The translations under genes and the position numbers were made by a program. The notes below the pieces were generated by a model, which saw nothing but the letters and a program-made list of their open reading frames with translations, searched no databases and was not told where the DNA came from. A DNA stretch of 64,000 bases from UBA5078 sp964538025 (GTDB lineage: Bacteria; Pseudomonadota; Gammaproteobacteria; Pseudomonadales; Pseudohongiellaceae): positions 62,001 through 126,000 of the forward strand of contig CAZICZ010000007.1 of the NCBI GenBank assembly GCA_964538025.1, read 5' to 3'. This document shows, piece after piece, positions 41,415-50,789 of the stretch (within the stretch, counting starts at the first letter, position 1; each line of letters begins with the position of its first letter).

Positions 41415-41470
41415 CTGTGAATGCAAGTCCGTGGAACGGGCAGACTCACGGCATGCGACTACATTCACAG
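41415..41470 (+). promoter_or_regulatory. Nested inverted repeats in the acyl-CoA dehydrogenase leader
   Basis: CTGTGAATG (41415-41423) and CATTCACAG (41462-41470) are exact inverted repeats. Inside, CCGTG (41429-41433) and CACGG (41447-41451) can pair. A TATGCT -10-like hexamer (41411-41416) precedes or overlaps the first arm and a GGGGGAG ribosome site follows the last (41473-41479). The element could be an operator for the divergent TetR protein or an RNA hairpin in the leader; I cannot tell which. Confidence 0.5.
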
Positions 41471-41487
41471 AAGGGGGAGTTCCATCC

Positions 41488-43269
41488 ATGTCTCAGTATC
41501 GAGCGCCATTGCGCGACATGACATTTCAGATCGAGGAAGTCCTCGATTTTCCATCTCACTATGCGCGTTTTGCACAGGGTCAGGAGGCCACGCCGGACAT
41601 CGTGGAGGCCATTCTGGAGAGCGCCGCGCAGTTTGGGGAAGACGTGCTGGCTCCACTCGACGGTGTCGGCGATGACATCGGCTGTGTGTGGCACGACGGT
41701 GAGGTAACGACCCCGCCCGGTTTCAAGCAAGCCTATGACGACTACATCGCCAATGGCTGGACCACGCTCGCCATGCCAACCGAGATTGGCGGCCAGGGCT
41801 TGCCAGCGTCGCTGGCGGGCTTTTGCATGGAGATTCACACGACAGCCAATCACGCGTGGACGATGTACCCCGGCCTCAGCCTCGGGGGCATCCACACCAT
41901 CAATGCGCACGCCGACGAGGCATTGAAGGCGCGCTTCCTGCCGAAACTGGTCGCCGGCACCTGGTCCGCCACCATGTGCCTGACCGAAGCCCACTGCGGC
42001 TCCGATCTCGGGCTGTTGCGTACCAAGGCAGTTCCGCAGGCCGATGGCAGTTATGCGATCACGGGCAGCAAGATTTTTATCTCGTCAGGAGAGCATGACC
42101 TGACGGAAAACATCATCCACATCGTACTGGCGCGACTGCCCGATGCTCCCGCCGGGATCAAGGGCATATCGCTCTTTTTAGTGCCCAAATTTCATGTCGA
42201 TGCCGACGGCAAGGTGGGCGCGCGCAATCAGGTGAGATGCGGCTCCATCGAACACAAGATGGGCATTCACGGCAACGCAACCTGCGTGATGAATTTCGAT
42301 GGCGCCACCGGATATCTGATCAGCCCGCCGCACAAGGGCATGAGCTGCATGTTCACCTTTATCAACGAGTCCCGCATGGGCGTTGCACAGCAGGCGCTCG
42401 CGCAGATGGAAGCGTCCCACCAGAGTGCGCTGGCCTATGCGCGCGAACGCGTGCAGTTCCGCGCGACGGTGCGCGAGAACCCGGAGGCCGCAGCCGATCC
42501 CATCATCGTGCATCCCGATATTCGCCGCATGCTCTTTACGCAGAAAGCCTTTGCCGAAGGGGGGCGCGGACTGAGCTATTTCCTCGCGATGCAGACAGAT
42601 TTGGAGCGCTACAGCAAGGACCCTGCCGTCCGCGAACATGCAGACAACCTGCTCTCGCTGCTCACGCCGATTGCCAAAGGCTTTCTGTCGGAGGTCTGTA
42701 TTGAAGCCACCAGTTACGGTATTCAGGTGTTTGGCGGACACGGCTACATTCGTGAATGGCGCCAGGAGCAGCATTTCCGTGATGCGCGCATCACGTCGAT
42801 CTACGAAGGCACCTCGGGCATTCAGGGGCTCGACCTGTTGGGACGCAAGATTCTCTCCAGCCGGGGCAAGGCGCTGGAGCCCTTCATCACGCAGGTGCTT
42901 GGGTTCTGCAAACAGCATTCCGCATCGCCCTACGCCAGCATCGTGGAAAAACAGATGCACGCGTGGATCGGCCTGACGACAGAGCTGGGCATGAAAGCCA
43001 TGAAAGACCCGGATGAAGTGAATGCCGCAGCGTACGAGTACCTGATGTTCGCTGGCTACAGCGTGCTGGCGTGGGTGTGGGCACAGTCGGATGTGGTGGC
43101 AAGTGCGGCTCTAGCGCAGGCGCCCGCGGGGGCTGACGCCACGTTCTATCGAGAAAAACGTGACACGGCAAAATTCTTCTTTGAACGTTTGCTGCCCCGC
43201 ACGACCGCGCTGGCAGCCGGCATTCGTGCCGGCGTCGGCACTCTGCCCCCGCTGGCGACACCAGCCTAG
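41488..43269 (+). CDS. Long acyl-CoA dehydrogenase, DmdC/AcdA-like
   Basis: A 593-residue acyl-CoA dehydrogenase of the long class with an extra N-terminal helical domain and a C-terminal dehydrogenase extension. Visible blocks: MCLTEAHCGSDLGLLRTKA (near 163-181), SGEHDLTENIIH, QVFGGHGYIREWRQEQHFRD and the active-site region ITSIYEGTSGIQGLD with catalytic Glu near 440. The DmdC (3-methylmercaptopropionyl-CoA) group is related, but substrate is not proven. The ATG at 41488 follows a GGGGGAG site. A divergent TetR gene and a nested inverted repeat lie upstream. It converges on the TSUP gene, sharing a palindromic CTAG stop. Confidence 0.85.
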   Translation: MSQYRAPLRDMTFQIEEVLDFPSHYARFAQGQEATPDIVEAILESAAQFGEDVLAPLDGVGDDIGCVWHDGEVTTPPGFKQAYDDYIANGWTTLAMPTEIGGQGLPASLAGFCMEIHTTANHAWTMYPGLSLGGIHTINAHADEALKARFLPKLVAGTWSATMCLTEAHCGSDLGLLRTKAVPQADGSYAITGSKIFISSGEHDLTENIIHIVLARLPDAPAGIKGISLFLVPKFHVDADGKVGARNQVRCGSIEHKMGIHGNATCVMNFDGATGYLISPPHKGMSCMFTFINESRMGVAQQALAQMEASHQSALAYARERVQFRATVRENPEAAADPIIVHPDIRRMLFTQKAFAEGGRGLSYFLAMQTDLERYSKDPAVREHADNLLSLLTPIAKGFLSEVCIEATSYGIQVFGGHGYIREWRQEQHFRDARITSIYEGTSGIQGLDLLGRKILSSRGKALEPFITQVLGFCKQHSASPYASIVEKQMHAWIGLTTELGMKAMKDPDEVNAAAYEYLMFAGYSVLAWVWAQSDVVASAALAQAPAGADATFYREKRDTAKFFFERLLPRTTALAAGIRAGVGTLPPLATPA

Positions 43270-43973
43270 AACCAGAAGGACAGCACCGCAGCCAGCCCGG
43301 TAACGGCGCAAAGCCCCAGAGAGGCGAAGCGCAGTTGCCGGTGTGGCACGCGGCGCATGCTGGCCCGCGCAATCAGAAACCCGATAAAGGTCGCCGGAAG
43401 AAGCGGCAACCCCAGCACGAGCTGTCGCATACCGAACTGTCCCAGCGGCGCCAGGATCACCAGCGACATCAAACAACTCACGGTAAAAAATGCCGCCAGG
43501 TTGGCGCGGATCAGCGCCACGTCCTGATGCTGCCACAGCAAGGCCATGGGCGGTCCGCCGATGGACGAACTGGTCCCCATGAAACCGGACATGAAACCGG
43601 CAAACGCCATGCGTCCCGGTGTTGGCTCCCAGCGCAGCGAACTGAGACTGACCGCGACTGCAGCAAGTACCGACAGACCGATCCACAAGGCCAACCAATC
43701 TTTGTCAATCCACAGCAGCAGTGCGGCACCCGCGAGGGACCCCGGCACCCGTCCGACAATGGCGCTGCCCAATCCACGGAAGGACACATGGCCGCGATAG
43801 CTATAGACATTGAAGACGGACAGGGTGAGTGCGCACAAGGTGATGGGCGCGGGCACATACAGGGGATCGAAAAAATAGAGGATGGGTGCCGCGACCACGG
43901 CCAGACCAAAGCCGATCGCCGTTTGGACGAAGGCACCCACGGTAATGACAAGACAAGCCAGGAGAACTTCCAT
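43266..43973 (-). CDS. TauE/SafE-family (TSUP) anion exporter
   Basis: A 235-residue membrane protein with seven or eight hydrophobic segments. It has the TauE signature around GAFVQTAIGFGLAVVAAPILY (near 12-32) and the second half-repeat FAGFMSGFMGTSSSIGGPPMA, both ends of the duplicated domain. TSUP members move sulfite, sulfoacetate, organosulfur or other anions. No specific substrate is indicated. The ATG at 43973 is chosen; a longer frame adds 19 residues. It shares a stop-overlap of 4 bases with the acyl-CoA dehydrogenase, and is upstream of the DGSGD-repeat gene. Confidence 0.8.
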   Translation of the reverse strand: MEVLLACLVITVGAFVQTAIGFGLAVVAAPILYFFDPLYVPAPITLCALTLSVFNVYSYRGHVSFRGLGSAIVGRVPGSLAGAALLLWIDKDWLALWIGLSVLAAVAVSLSSLRWEPTPGRMAFAGFMSGFMGTSSSIGGPPMALLWQHQDVALIRANLAAFFTVSCLMSLVILAPLGQFGMRQLVLGLPLLPATFIGFLIARASMRRVPHRQLRFASLGLCAVTGLAAVLSFWF

Positions 43974-44063
43974 CGGCGACCTGCAGACGGTCAGGAATGA
44001 GGCCGCAGATGGTAGCAGGTCACACGCCACTTCGTAAGGCGTGCCCCTGCGTCAGCAGGCCAT

Positions 44064-44825
44064 TCATTCCAGATTGGCGGACACTTGCCCGGCACTTGTG
44101 CTGCGCATGGCCTTGTCGACGTTGACGTCTCCCGATCCGTCTTCAAGGATGCTCACTTCTAGCTGCACATCCCGCACCGCAATGTCACCGGAGCCATCGC
44201 GCAGAGTCACCGCGCCGCCTACCTTCACAATCTGGATGTCACCCGAACCATCTTCCACCTGGACATTGCCCGTGACATCTTCAATGCGCACATCCCCGGA
44301 GCCATCGTCCACACTGACATCGCCGGCAATCGCGAAGATTTCCACGTCGCCCGACCCGTCAACGAGGGTCAGATTCCCCGTTCCACTGATCGAGGTGAAA
44401 CCGCTGCCGTCCGCAACGTGCACGGGCAGTCCCTCGGGGACCGTCACCATGAGATCAATGAACGCCACCTGGGATCGCCAGAAGCTGCTCTGATTCTCAG
44501 GAATCTTGCTCCACAGATGCTGGACGCCCTCTTGCACGAGGTGTTCAACGCCCATGCCTTCCAGTCCACTCTTGCGGCTCGCGCAGACGCGGGCCTCAAC
44601 ACTGATTTCCCGTGCTGTCGGCGTGCTGGCGACCTGCAGGGCACCGGCGCCGGCGCTGATATCCAGCGCATGGATAGTCTCCGCGGGCAGAGTAAAGTGA
44701 AGAGTTTCCTCGTAAGCGCAGTTGTCAGCCAGGACGACCACGGGCAGTAGCATCATGGCAAAGGCGCTCAGGGCAGACGCACGTTTAGGGGTCAACAGGC
44801 CAAATTGTGATGGGAATGTTCTCAT
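44064..44825 (-). CDS. Secreted DUF4097-like beta-solenoid protein with DGSGD repeats
   Basis: A 253-residue protein with a signal peptide (about 1-33, ending LA-DNC). The C-terminal half contains six consecutive units of about 18 residues, each beginning DGSG (VADGSGF, VDGSGDV, DDGSGDV, EDGSGDI, RDGSGDI, EDGSGDV), spaced 17-19 residues. This is the DUF4097-type repeat, predicted to form a right-handed beta-solenoid with Asp/Gly turns. Function is unknown; calcium or surface-adhesion roles are only speculation. The gene has its own 315-base upstream region and is not in an obvious operon with the TSUP gene. Confidence 0.72.
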   Translation of the reverse strand: MRTFPSQFGLLTPKRASALSAFAMMLLPVVVLADNCAYEETLHFTLPAETIHALDISAGAGALQVASTPTAREISVEARVCASRKSGLEGMGVEHLVQEGVQHLWSKIPENQSSFWRSQVAFIDLMVTVPEGLPVHVADGSGFTSISGTGNLTLVDGSGDVEIFAIAGDVSVDDGSGDVRIEDVTGNVQVEDGSGDIQIVKVGGAVTLRDGSGDIAVRDVQLEVSILEDGSGDVNVDKAMRSTSAGQVSANLE

Positions 44826-45140
44826 GTCATGAATCTCCGAAAAGGTAGTAGTCGTAAAAGGGTGTGATGCGTTTCGGTTGGCGAAAACTCCAAGCTCTGG
44901 TGGCTTTTAACATCGGTTAGCAGGAGAAAAGCACAAATTGCGCCAACTTTAATTTTATTTATATATATCTGTTTTATATGACTTATTTAAAATCAAGAAG
45001 CATGATTTCCCATCAATTCATCACGAATATTCCCAACAAATGGTGAATTTCGTTAATCCATTATTTTCCAGCACGGGCGTTGTGCCGCACGCGCCGAAAA
45101 CTGTATATTAATACAGCTCTTATCACAGGATTCCCCTCCC
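44826..45140. other. 315-base AT-rich divergent promoter region
   Basis: The region between the DGSGD-repeat gene and the uvrA-type gene is unusually AT-rich (44930-45070), with runs like TTTATTTATATATATC and no open reading frame worth calling. The right end carries the uvrA promoter and SOS box (45080-45116). The rest must hold the DUF4097 gene promoter; no specific motif was recognised. Confidence 0.5.
45080..45116 (+). promoter_or_regulatory. uvrA promoter overlapped by LexA (SOS) box
   Basis: CTGT-ATATTAAT-ACAG (45101-45116) matches the CTGT-N8-ACAG core of the gammaproteobacterial LexA box exactly. A TATATT -10 hexamer (45104-45109) lies inside it, 18 bases after a TTGTGC -35 (45080-45085). 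LexA binding here would block transcription, so the downstream uvrA-type gene should be SOS-inducible. Confidence 0.85.
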
Positions 45141-48100
45141 ATGCAGACACCCGACACGCCCGCCGCGCGCCCCCGGCGGCCCCGCAAGAACGCTCTCCGT
45201 CACGATGAAATCCGCATTCGGGGGGCACGGCAGAACAACCTGAAAAATCTGGATCTCACCCTGCCCACGGGGGCGCTGATCGTGGTGACGGGTGTCAGCG
45301 GCTCGGGCAAGTCCACCCTGGCGTTCGATACCCTGTATGCCGAGGGACAGCGGCGCTATGTCGAGACCTTTTCCGCCTATGCGCGTCAATTCCTGGACCG
45401 CATGGATAAACCGGCCGTGGACAGCGTGCAGGGAATCCCGCCCGCCATCGCCATCGACCAGAGCAATCCAGTGCGGACCTCGCGCTCCACCGTGGGCACC
45501 ATGACCGAGCTGAATGACTACCTGAAACTCGCGTTTGCCCGCCTTGCCACCCTGCATTGCCCGCACTGCTCACGGCCGGTGCGCAAGGACTCGCCGCACA
45601 GCATTCTGGCCGATCTGGACACTCGCCTGCCCCTGGAGCAACGCCTCCACGTATGCCTGCCTGTGCGCGTCCCGCACAACTTTGCAGAGGACGAAGTGCT
45701 GCAACTGCTGGCACAGCAGGGCTACACCCGGATTCAGGCGCGACAGGGCGACGTGGTTGAGGTGGTACAGGACCGCCTGAAGTTCACCCCCGAGAATCGC
45801 GAGCGCCTGAGCGAAGCGGTGGAGCATGCCTTGCATCACGGCCAGGGGCGCGTCCTGATTTACCCCATGCAAGATGCCGACTCACCCGCCGGTGAACCCC
45901 TCCGTTATTCCACGCATCACCACTGCCCCGACTGCGACCTCGAATTTGCAGAGCCCGAACCGGCGCTGTTCTCCTTCAATTCGCCGATCGGGGCCTGTGA
46001 GACCTGCCGGGGTTTCGGGCGCATCATCGGCGTGGATTTCGGGCTGGTGATCCCCGATGAGGGAAAAACATTGGCCGAGGGCGCGGTCCGCCCCTGGCAG
46101 ACACCGAGCTTTCGCGAGTGTCAGGATGACCTCGTTCGCCATGCCAAAAAGAAGGGAGTGTCTCTCACCGTTCCCTGGAAAGACCTGCCCGAGGACGCAC
46201 GCCGCTGGGTCCTGGAGGGCGACGGCTCAGCCCGCGAGGGGCATTGGTATGGCGTGCGCGGTTTTTTCCAGTGGCTCGAAAGCAAGGCCTACAAGATGCA
46301 CATCCGCGTGCTGCTGTCCAAATACCGCGCCTACACGGAGTGCCATGCCTGTCACGGCACGCGCCTGAAGCCACAGAGTCAATGGTGGCATCTCCACGCC
46401 CTGGGAAAACGGCTCTCCCTCCACGAAGTGATGACTCTGTCCCTGGAAGACTGCGCGGCATTTTTCACGGCACTGGCGGACACGCCCCGCGAGGCCGGGT
46501 CGGCACTGGATGAAGCGACCCAGCTGCTGCTGACAGAGATCCGCTCGCGTCTCGGATTTCTCCTCGATGTGGGCTTGGGATACCTGACCCTCGATCGCCA
46601 GTCGCGCACACTTTCCGGTGGCGAGGTGCAGCGCATCAATCTCACCACGGCGCTGGGCACCTCGCTCGTCAATACGCTGTTTGTTCTGGATGAACCGAGT
46701 ATCGGGCTGCATTCGCGCGACATGACACGCATGATCCGCATCCTTCACCGCCTGCGCGACGCCGGCAATACTCTGGTGGTGGTTGAACATGACCCTCAGG
46801 TCATGCTGGCCGCGGACCTGATCATCGACATAGGCCCCGGTCCCGGCAAGGACGGTGGCGAGATACGCTTCATGGGCACTCCGGAGCAATTGTTGCGCCG
46901 CAAGGACAATTTGACCGCGCAGTATCTGAACGGGCAACGCAGCGTCCGCGATCTGCTGCCATCGCCAGCCCACGGCGTGGCAGAAGTGCCGGCTGGCTAC
47001 CAGACCGGAAACGCCAAAGCGAAGGCACCGCCCTCCCTGCGCATCACAGGGGCCAGGGCGCACAATCTAAAGGGACTGACAGTGGAGATCCCCCTGCAGA
47101 AGCTCGTGTGCCTCACGGGAGTGAGCGGCTCCGGCAAATCCACCCTGATGCACGACGTCCTGTTTCGTGCCGCCTGCAAGCATTTTGGACATCCCACCGA
47201 AGCGCCGGGGGCGCACGAAGCCATTCACGGGCTCGACCATGTGCGCGATGTGGTTCTGGTGGACCAGAGTCCCATCGGAAAAACCACCCGTTCCATTCCC
47301 GCAACCTATGTCGGCAGTTTTGATGTGATCCGTCAGCGTTTCGTGGCAGAACCGCTCGCGCAGGAACGGGGATACACGCTCGGCAGTTTCAGTTTCAACG
47401 CCGGCAATGGGCGATGCCCCAGTTGTTCCGGCAATGGGTTTGAGCACGTGGAGATGCAATTCCTGAGCGATGTGTACCTGCGCTGTCCGGAATGTCATGG
47501 CACGCGCTATCGCCGGGAACTCCTGGAAGTGAAAATTTCCGGTGCGACGCCGGGACGCAAACACATCGCCGATATTCTGGCGATGACCGTGACGGAGGCA
47601 CTCGCGTTTTTTGCCGAGGACGCCGCCGTCATCACCTGCCTGCAGCCCCTGCTGGATGTCGGCTTGCACTACGTGCAACTTGGCCAAGCTGTGCCGACGC
47701 TCTCGGGCGGCGAGGCGCAGCGCCTCAAGCTCGCCGGACATCTGGCGGCTGTCGCCCAGGAACAGGCTGCCAATGCCAAACGTCGTCGAACGGTGAACAA
47801 CAAGGGCCTGTTGTTCCTTTTTGACGAACCCACTACAGGTCTGCATTTTCACGACATCAGCGTGCTCATGAACGCCTTCCACCAGTTGCGCAAGGCCGGG
47901 CATTCGCTGTGGATCATCGAGCATAATCTCGATGTCATCCGCGCTGCCGACTGGCTGATCGATATCGGCCCTGACGGTGGCGACAAGGGAGGACAGCTGG
48001 TGACACAGGGCAGTCCGCAACAGGTGATGACTGCCGGCAAAGGGGTGACGGCCATCGCGTTGCGCGAATATGAGGAAGACCTGGCACGGGTAAGGGAGCG

Positions 48101-50774
48101 CGCCACCACGGGTCGCGCCCTGCCCTCTCCGGCGATGCGTGCTCCCGCTGGCAAGCCCGCCATCCAGATTCACCATGCGCGCGAGCACAACCTGAAAAAC
48201 ATCGACGTCGATATCCCCTGGAACACGTTCACGGTAATCACCGGCGTCAGCGGCAGTGGCAAAAGCACGCTGGCATTTGACATTGTGTTTGGCGAAGGTC
48301 AGCGCCGCTACCTGGAATCCCTCAACGCGTATGCCCGGCAATTTGTCCAGCCGGCAACACGCCCCGAGGTGGACGCGATTCACGGCATCCCCCCGGCGGT
48401 GGCGATTGAGCAGCGCACCAGCCGTGGCGGGCGCAAGAGCACTGTGGCGACCCTGACGGAGATTTACCATTTCCTCCGCCTGCTGTTCGTCAAGCTGGGA
48501 ACGCAGCATTGCCCGCGCTGTGATGAGGCGATTGCCCCGCAGACCCGCGACATGATCCTTGCCCGAGCGCACACCCAGTTTCGGGGGAAAGAGATTCGGG
48601 TGCTGGCGCCGATGGTGGTCGGGCGCAAGGGCATCTACAAAGAGCTGGCCGCGTGGGCAGCGGGGCGCGGGTATGCGCAGTTGCGGGTCGATGGCACGCT
48701 GACTCCCAGCGACCCGTGGCCCGTGTTGGACCGCTATCGCGAACACGACATCGAGATTCTGGTAGGGACACTGCGGGTGTCTCCCCGCCACGAGGACGCG
48801 CTCGCACAGCTATTGGACGCCGCCCTGGATCTCGGCAATGGCCAGCTCATCCTCTCTCCCGCCGACGCCGCGCCGGGCCAGCGCGACGGCGATGTCCGCT
48901 TCTCCACCCGACGCGCCTGCCCCTCCTGCGGCGACAGTTTTGACGAGCTCGATCCACGCCTGTTTTCCTACAATTCCAAACACGGCTGGTGCCAGCGCTG
49001 CTTTGGCACCGGAGAGATTCTGGACGCGTTCGAGGAGACACAGACAGGGGAGGAAAGCCAGTGGGTGGAGGCTCCCGAGACATCCGAGCAGGGCCCTGCC
49101 CCGCGGCAAGAATGCCCGGCTTGCAACGGAAAACGTCTCAATCCGACGGCGTTGGCGGTGCGCCTGAACAAGCGCTCAATAGACGCCTACACGGCGCTGT
49201 CGGTCGCGGATGCGGACAATGTGTTTGCCTCGTTACGCTTTTCGAAGAAGGAGGAGGAGATCGCCCGCGATGTGATCCCGGAGCTGCGTTCGCGTCTGCA
49301 GTTTCTCAACAAGGTGGGGCTTGGCTACCTGAGTCTCGACCGCGGAGCGCCGACGCTCAGCGGGGGCGAGGCGCAGCGCATTCGCCTGGCCTCTCAGCTC
49401 GGGTCGACGCTGCAGGGCGTGTGCTACATCCTCGACGAGCCCACCATTGGACTGCATGCACGTGACAATGCCCGCTTGATCAGCACGCTGCGGGAGTTAC
49501 AGCAACATGGCAACACCGTGCTTGTCGTCGAGCACGACGACGCCACCATGGCAGAGGCAGACCACCTGATCGATGTTGGCCCCGGTGCCGGCAGCCGCGG
49601 CGGCGAGATCATCGCGCAGGGCACCCTTGCCCAGATCAAGCGCAACAAGCAGTCGCTGACGGGGCAATTTCTCGCCCGCCCCCTGCGCCATCCCCTTCCG
49701 TCCCTGCGCGATGCCGAGGCGCGTGCGCGGGTAGAATCCGCAATGCTCAGCATCACAGGGGCCACACTGCACAATTTACGCTCGCTCTCGGTGGAGATTC
49801 CTCTGCGACAGGTGGTCGCGGTCAGTGGCGTGAGTGGAAGCGGCAAAAGCAGCCTGATCCGCGGCATTGTGCACGACAACCTGCGCGCCCTGTTGCAGGT
49901 GAAAGGGACACGTCGCAAGGTGCCTGCACCGATTGCCTGCAAGGCCATCTCCGGTTGGGAGTCTATCGATCGTTTGCTGCAGGTGGACCAGACTCCCATC
50001 GGCAAAACGCCTCGCTCCTGTCCTGCAAGCTATATCGGCATCTGGGACAACATCCGCAAACTGTTTGCCGACACCGTGGATGCCCGCTTGCGCGGCTACG
50101 GGCCAGGTCGCTTTTCCTTCAATGTGGCCGGCGGACGCTGTGAAACCTGCGGCGGCAACGGCATGCAGCGTATCGAGATGAATTTTTTGCCTGACGTTCG
50201 CGTGGATTGCGAACAGTGCCACGGGTGGCGATTCAACGATGACACGCTCGCGGTACGCTACAAGGAAAAACATATCGGCGAGGTGCTGGCAATGAGCGTG
50301 GATGAAGCCGTCGCGTTCTTTGCGGCGGTCCCGCTCGTGCATCATCCCCTCAGCCTGTTGCAGGATGTGGGACTGGGCTACCTGACCCTCGGGCAGCAGA
50401 GCCCCACGCTCAGCGGAGGGGAAGCCCAGCGCATCAAACTGGTCACCGAACTGGCGAAGTCCAAGCCTTCGGTGCAGTTGCGGCGCAACACCGTGCAGCA
50501 CACGCTGTATGTGCTGGATGAGCCTACGGTCGGACTGCACATGGCCGATGTCGAAAAATTGCTGCGCGTGCTGCATCGACTGGTGGACGCGGGCAACAGC
50601 GTGCTGGTGATCGAACACAATCTGGATGTGATCGCGGAAGCCGACTGGGTGCTGGACATGGGGCCGGAGGGAGGGAGCGATGGCGGGACGCTGGTGGCCG
50701 CCTGCACACCGAAGGCGCTGTGCGGCATCAGGGAGTCCCATACGGGCCGCTTCCTAGCACCCCTGTTGCCCTGA
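45141..50774 (+). CDS. Double-length UvrA (tandem fused UvrA-like protomers)
   Basis: At 1877 residues it is twice the normal UvrA (about 940). Four Walker A motifs are intact: GVSGSGKST at 51-59, about 660 and about 1035, and GVSGSGKSS at about 1563. Four ABC signatures TLSGGE occur near 491, 854, 1406 and 1757. Zinc-type CxxC pairs include CPHC, CETC, CPSC, CPEC, CPRC, CQRC, CPAC and CEQC. The second half has a canonical UvrB-binding-like block (APMVVGRKG, YAQLRVDG near 1155-1180); the first has a shorter version. UvrA works as a dimer, so this is a single-chain dimer. An SOS box precedes it. Such fused UvrA proteins are known in other proteobacteria but little studied. Confidence 0.88.
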   Translation: MQTPDTPAARPRRPRKNALRHDEIRIRGARQNNLKNLDLTLPTGALIVVTGVSGSGKSTLAFDTLYAEGQRRYVETFSAYARQFLDRMDKPAVDSVQGIPPAIAIDQSNPVRTSRSTVGTMTELNDYLKLAFARLATLHCPHCSRPVRKDSPHSILADLDTRLPLEQRLHVCLPVRVPHNFAEDEVLQLLAQQGYTRIQARQGDVVEVVQDRLKFTPENRERLSEAVEHALHHGQGRVLIYPMQDADSPAGEPLRYSTHHHCPDCDLEFAEPEPALFSFNSPIGACETCRGFGRIIGVDFGLVIPDEGKTLAEGAVRPWQTPSFRECQDDLVRHAKKKGVSLTVPWKDLPEDARRWVLEGDGSAREGHWYGVRGFFQWLESKAYKMHIRVLLSKYRAYTECHACHGTRLKPQSQWWHLHALGKRLSLHEVMTLSLEDCAAFFTALADTPREAGSALDEATQLLLTEIRSRLGFLLDVGLGYLTLDRQSRTLSGGEVQRINLTTALGTSLVNTLFVLDEPSIGLHSRDMTRMIRILHRLRDAGNTLVVVEHDPQVMLAADLIIDIGPGPGKDGGEIRFMGTPEQLLRRKDNLTAQYLNGQRSVRDLLPSPAHGVAEVPAGYQTGNAKAKAPPSLRITGARAHNLKGLTVEIPLQKLVCLTGVSGSGKSTLMHDVLFRAACKHFGHPTEAPGAHEAIHGLDHVRDVVLVDQSPIGKTTRSIPATYVGSFDVIRQRFVAEPLAQERGYTLGSFSFNAGNGRCPSCSGNGFEHVEMQFLSDVYLRCPECHGTRYRRELLEVKISGATPGRKHIADILAMTVTEALAFFAEDAAVITCLQPLLDVGLHYVQLGQAVPTLSGGEAQRLKLAGHLAAVAQEQAANAKRRRTVNNKGLLFLFDEPTTGLHFHDISVLMNAFHQLRKAGHSLWIIEHNLDVIRAADWLIDIGPDGGDKGGQLVTQGSPQQVMTAGKGVTAIALREYEEDLARVRERATTGRALPSPAMRAPAGKPAIQIHHAREHNLKNIDVDIPWNTFTVITGVSGSGKSTLAFDIVFGEGQRRYLESLNAYARQFVQPATRPEVDAIHGIPPAVAIEQRTSRGGRKSTVATLTEIYHFLRLLFVKLGTQHCPRCDEAIAPQTRDMILARAHTQFRGKEIRVLAPMVVGRKGIYKELAAWAAGRGYAQLRVDGTLTPSDPWPVLDRYREHDIEILVGTLRVSPRHEDALAQLLDAALDLGNGQLILSPADAAPGQRDGDVRFSTRRACPSCGDSFDELDPRLFSYNSKHGWCQRCFGTGEILDAFEETQTGEESQWVEAPETSEQGPAPRQECPACNGKRLNPTALAVRLNKRSIDAYTALSVADADNVFASLRFSKKEEEIARDVIPELRSRLQFLNKVGLGYLSLDRGAPTLSGGEAQRIRLASQLGSTLQGVCYILDEPTIGLHARDNARLISTLRELQQHGNTVLVVEHDDATMAEADHLIDVGPGAGSRGGEIIAQGTLAQIKRNKQSLTGQFLARPLRHPLPSLRDAEARARVESAMLSITGATLHNLRSLSVEIPLRQVVAVSGVSGSGKSSLIRGIVHDNLRALLQVKGTRRKVPAPIACKAISGWESIDRLLQVDQTPIGKTPRSCPASYIGIWDNIRKLFADTVDARLRGYGPGRFSFNVAGGRCETCGGNGMQRIEMNFLPDVRVDCEQCHGWRFNDDTLAVRYKEKHIGEVLAMSVDEAVAFFAAVPLVHHPLSLLQDVGLGYLTLGQQSPTLSGGEAQRIKLVTELAKSKPSVQLRRNTVQHTLYVLDEPTVGLHMADVEKLLRVLHRLVDAGNSVLVIEHNLDVIAEADWVLDMGPEGGSDGGTLVAACTPKALCGIRESHTGRFLAPLLP

Positions 50775-50789
50775 TCCCGCAGCGACGCC

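Noticed and set aside
43266..43269. Shared CTAG of convergent stop codons
   Set aside because: Seen and real, but convergent genes with palindromic overlapping stops are common and need no special explanation.
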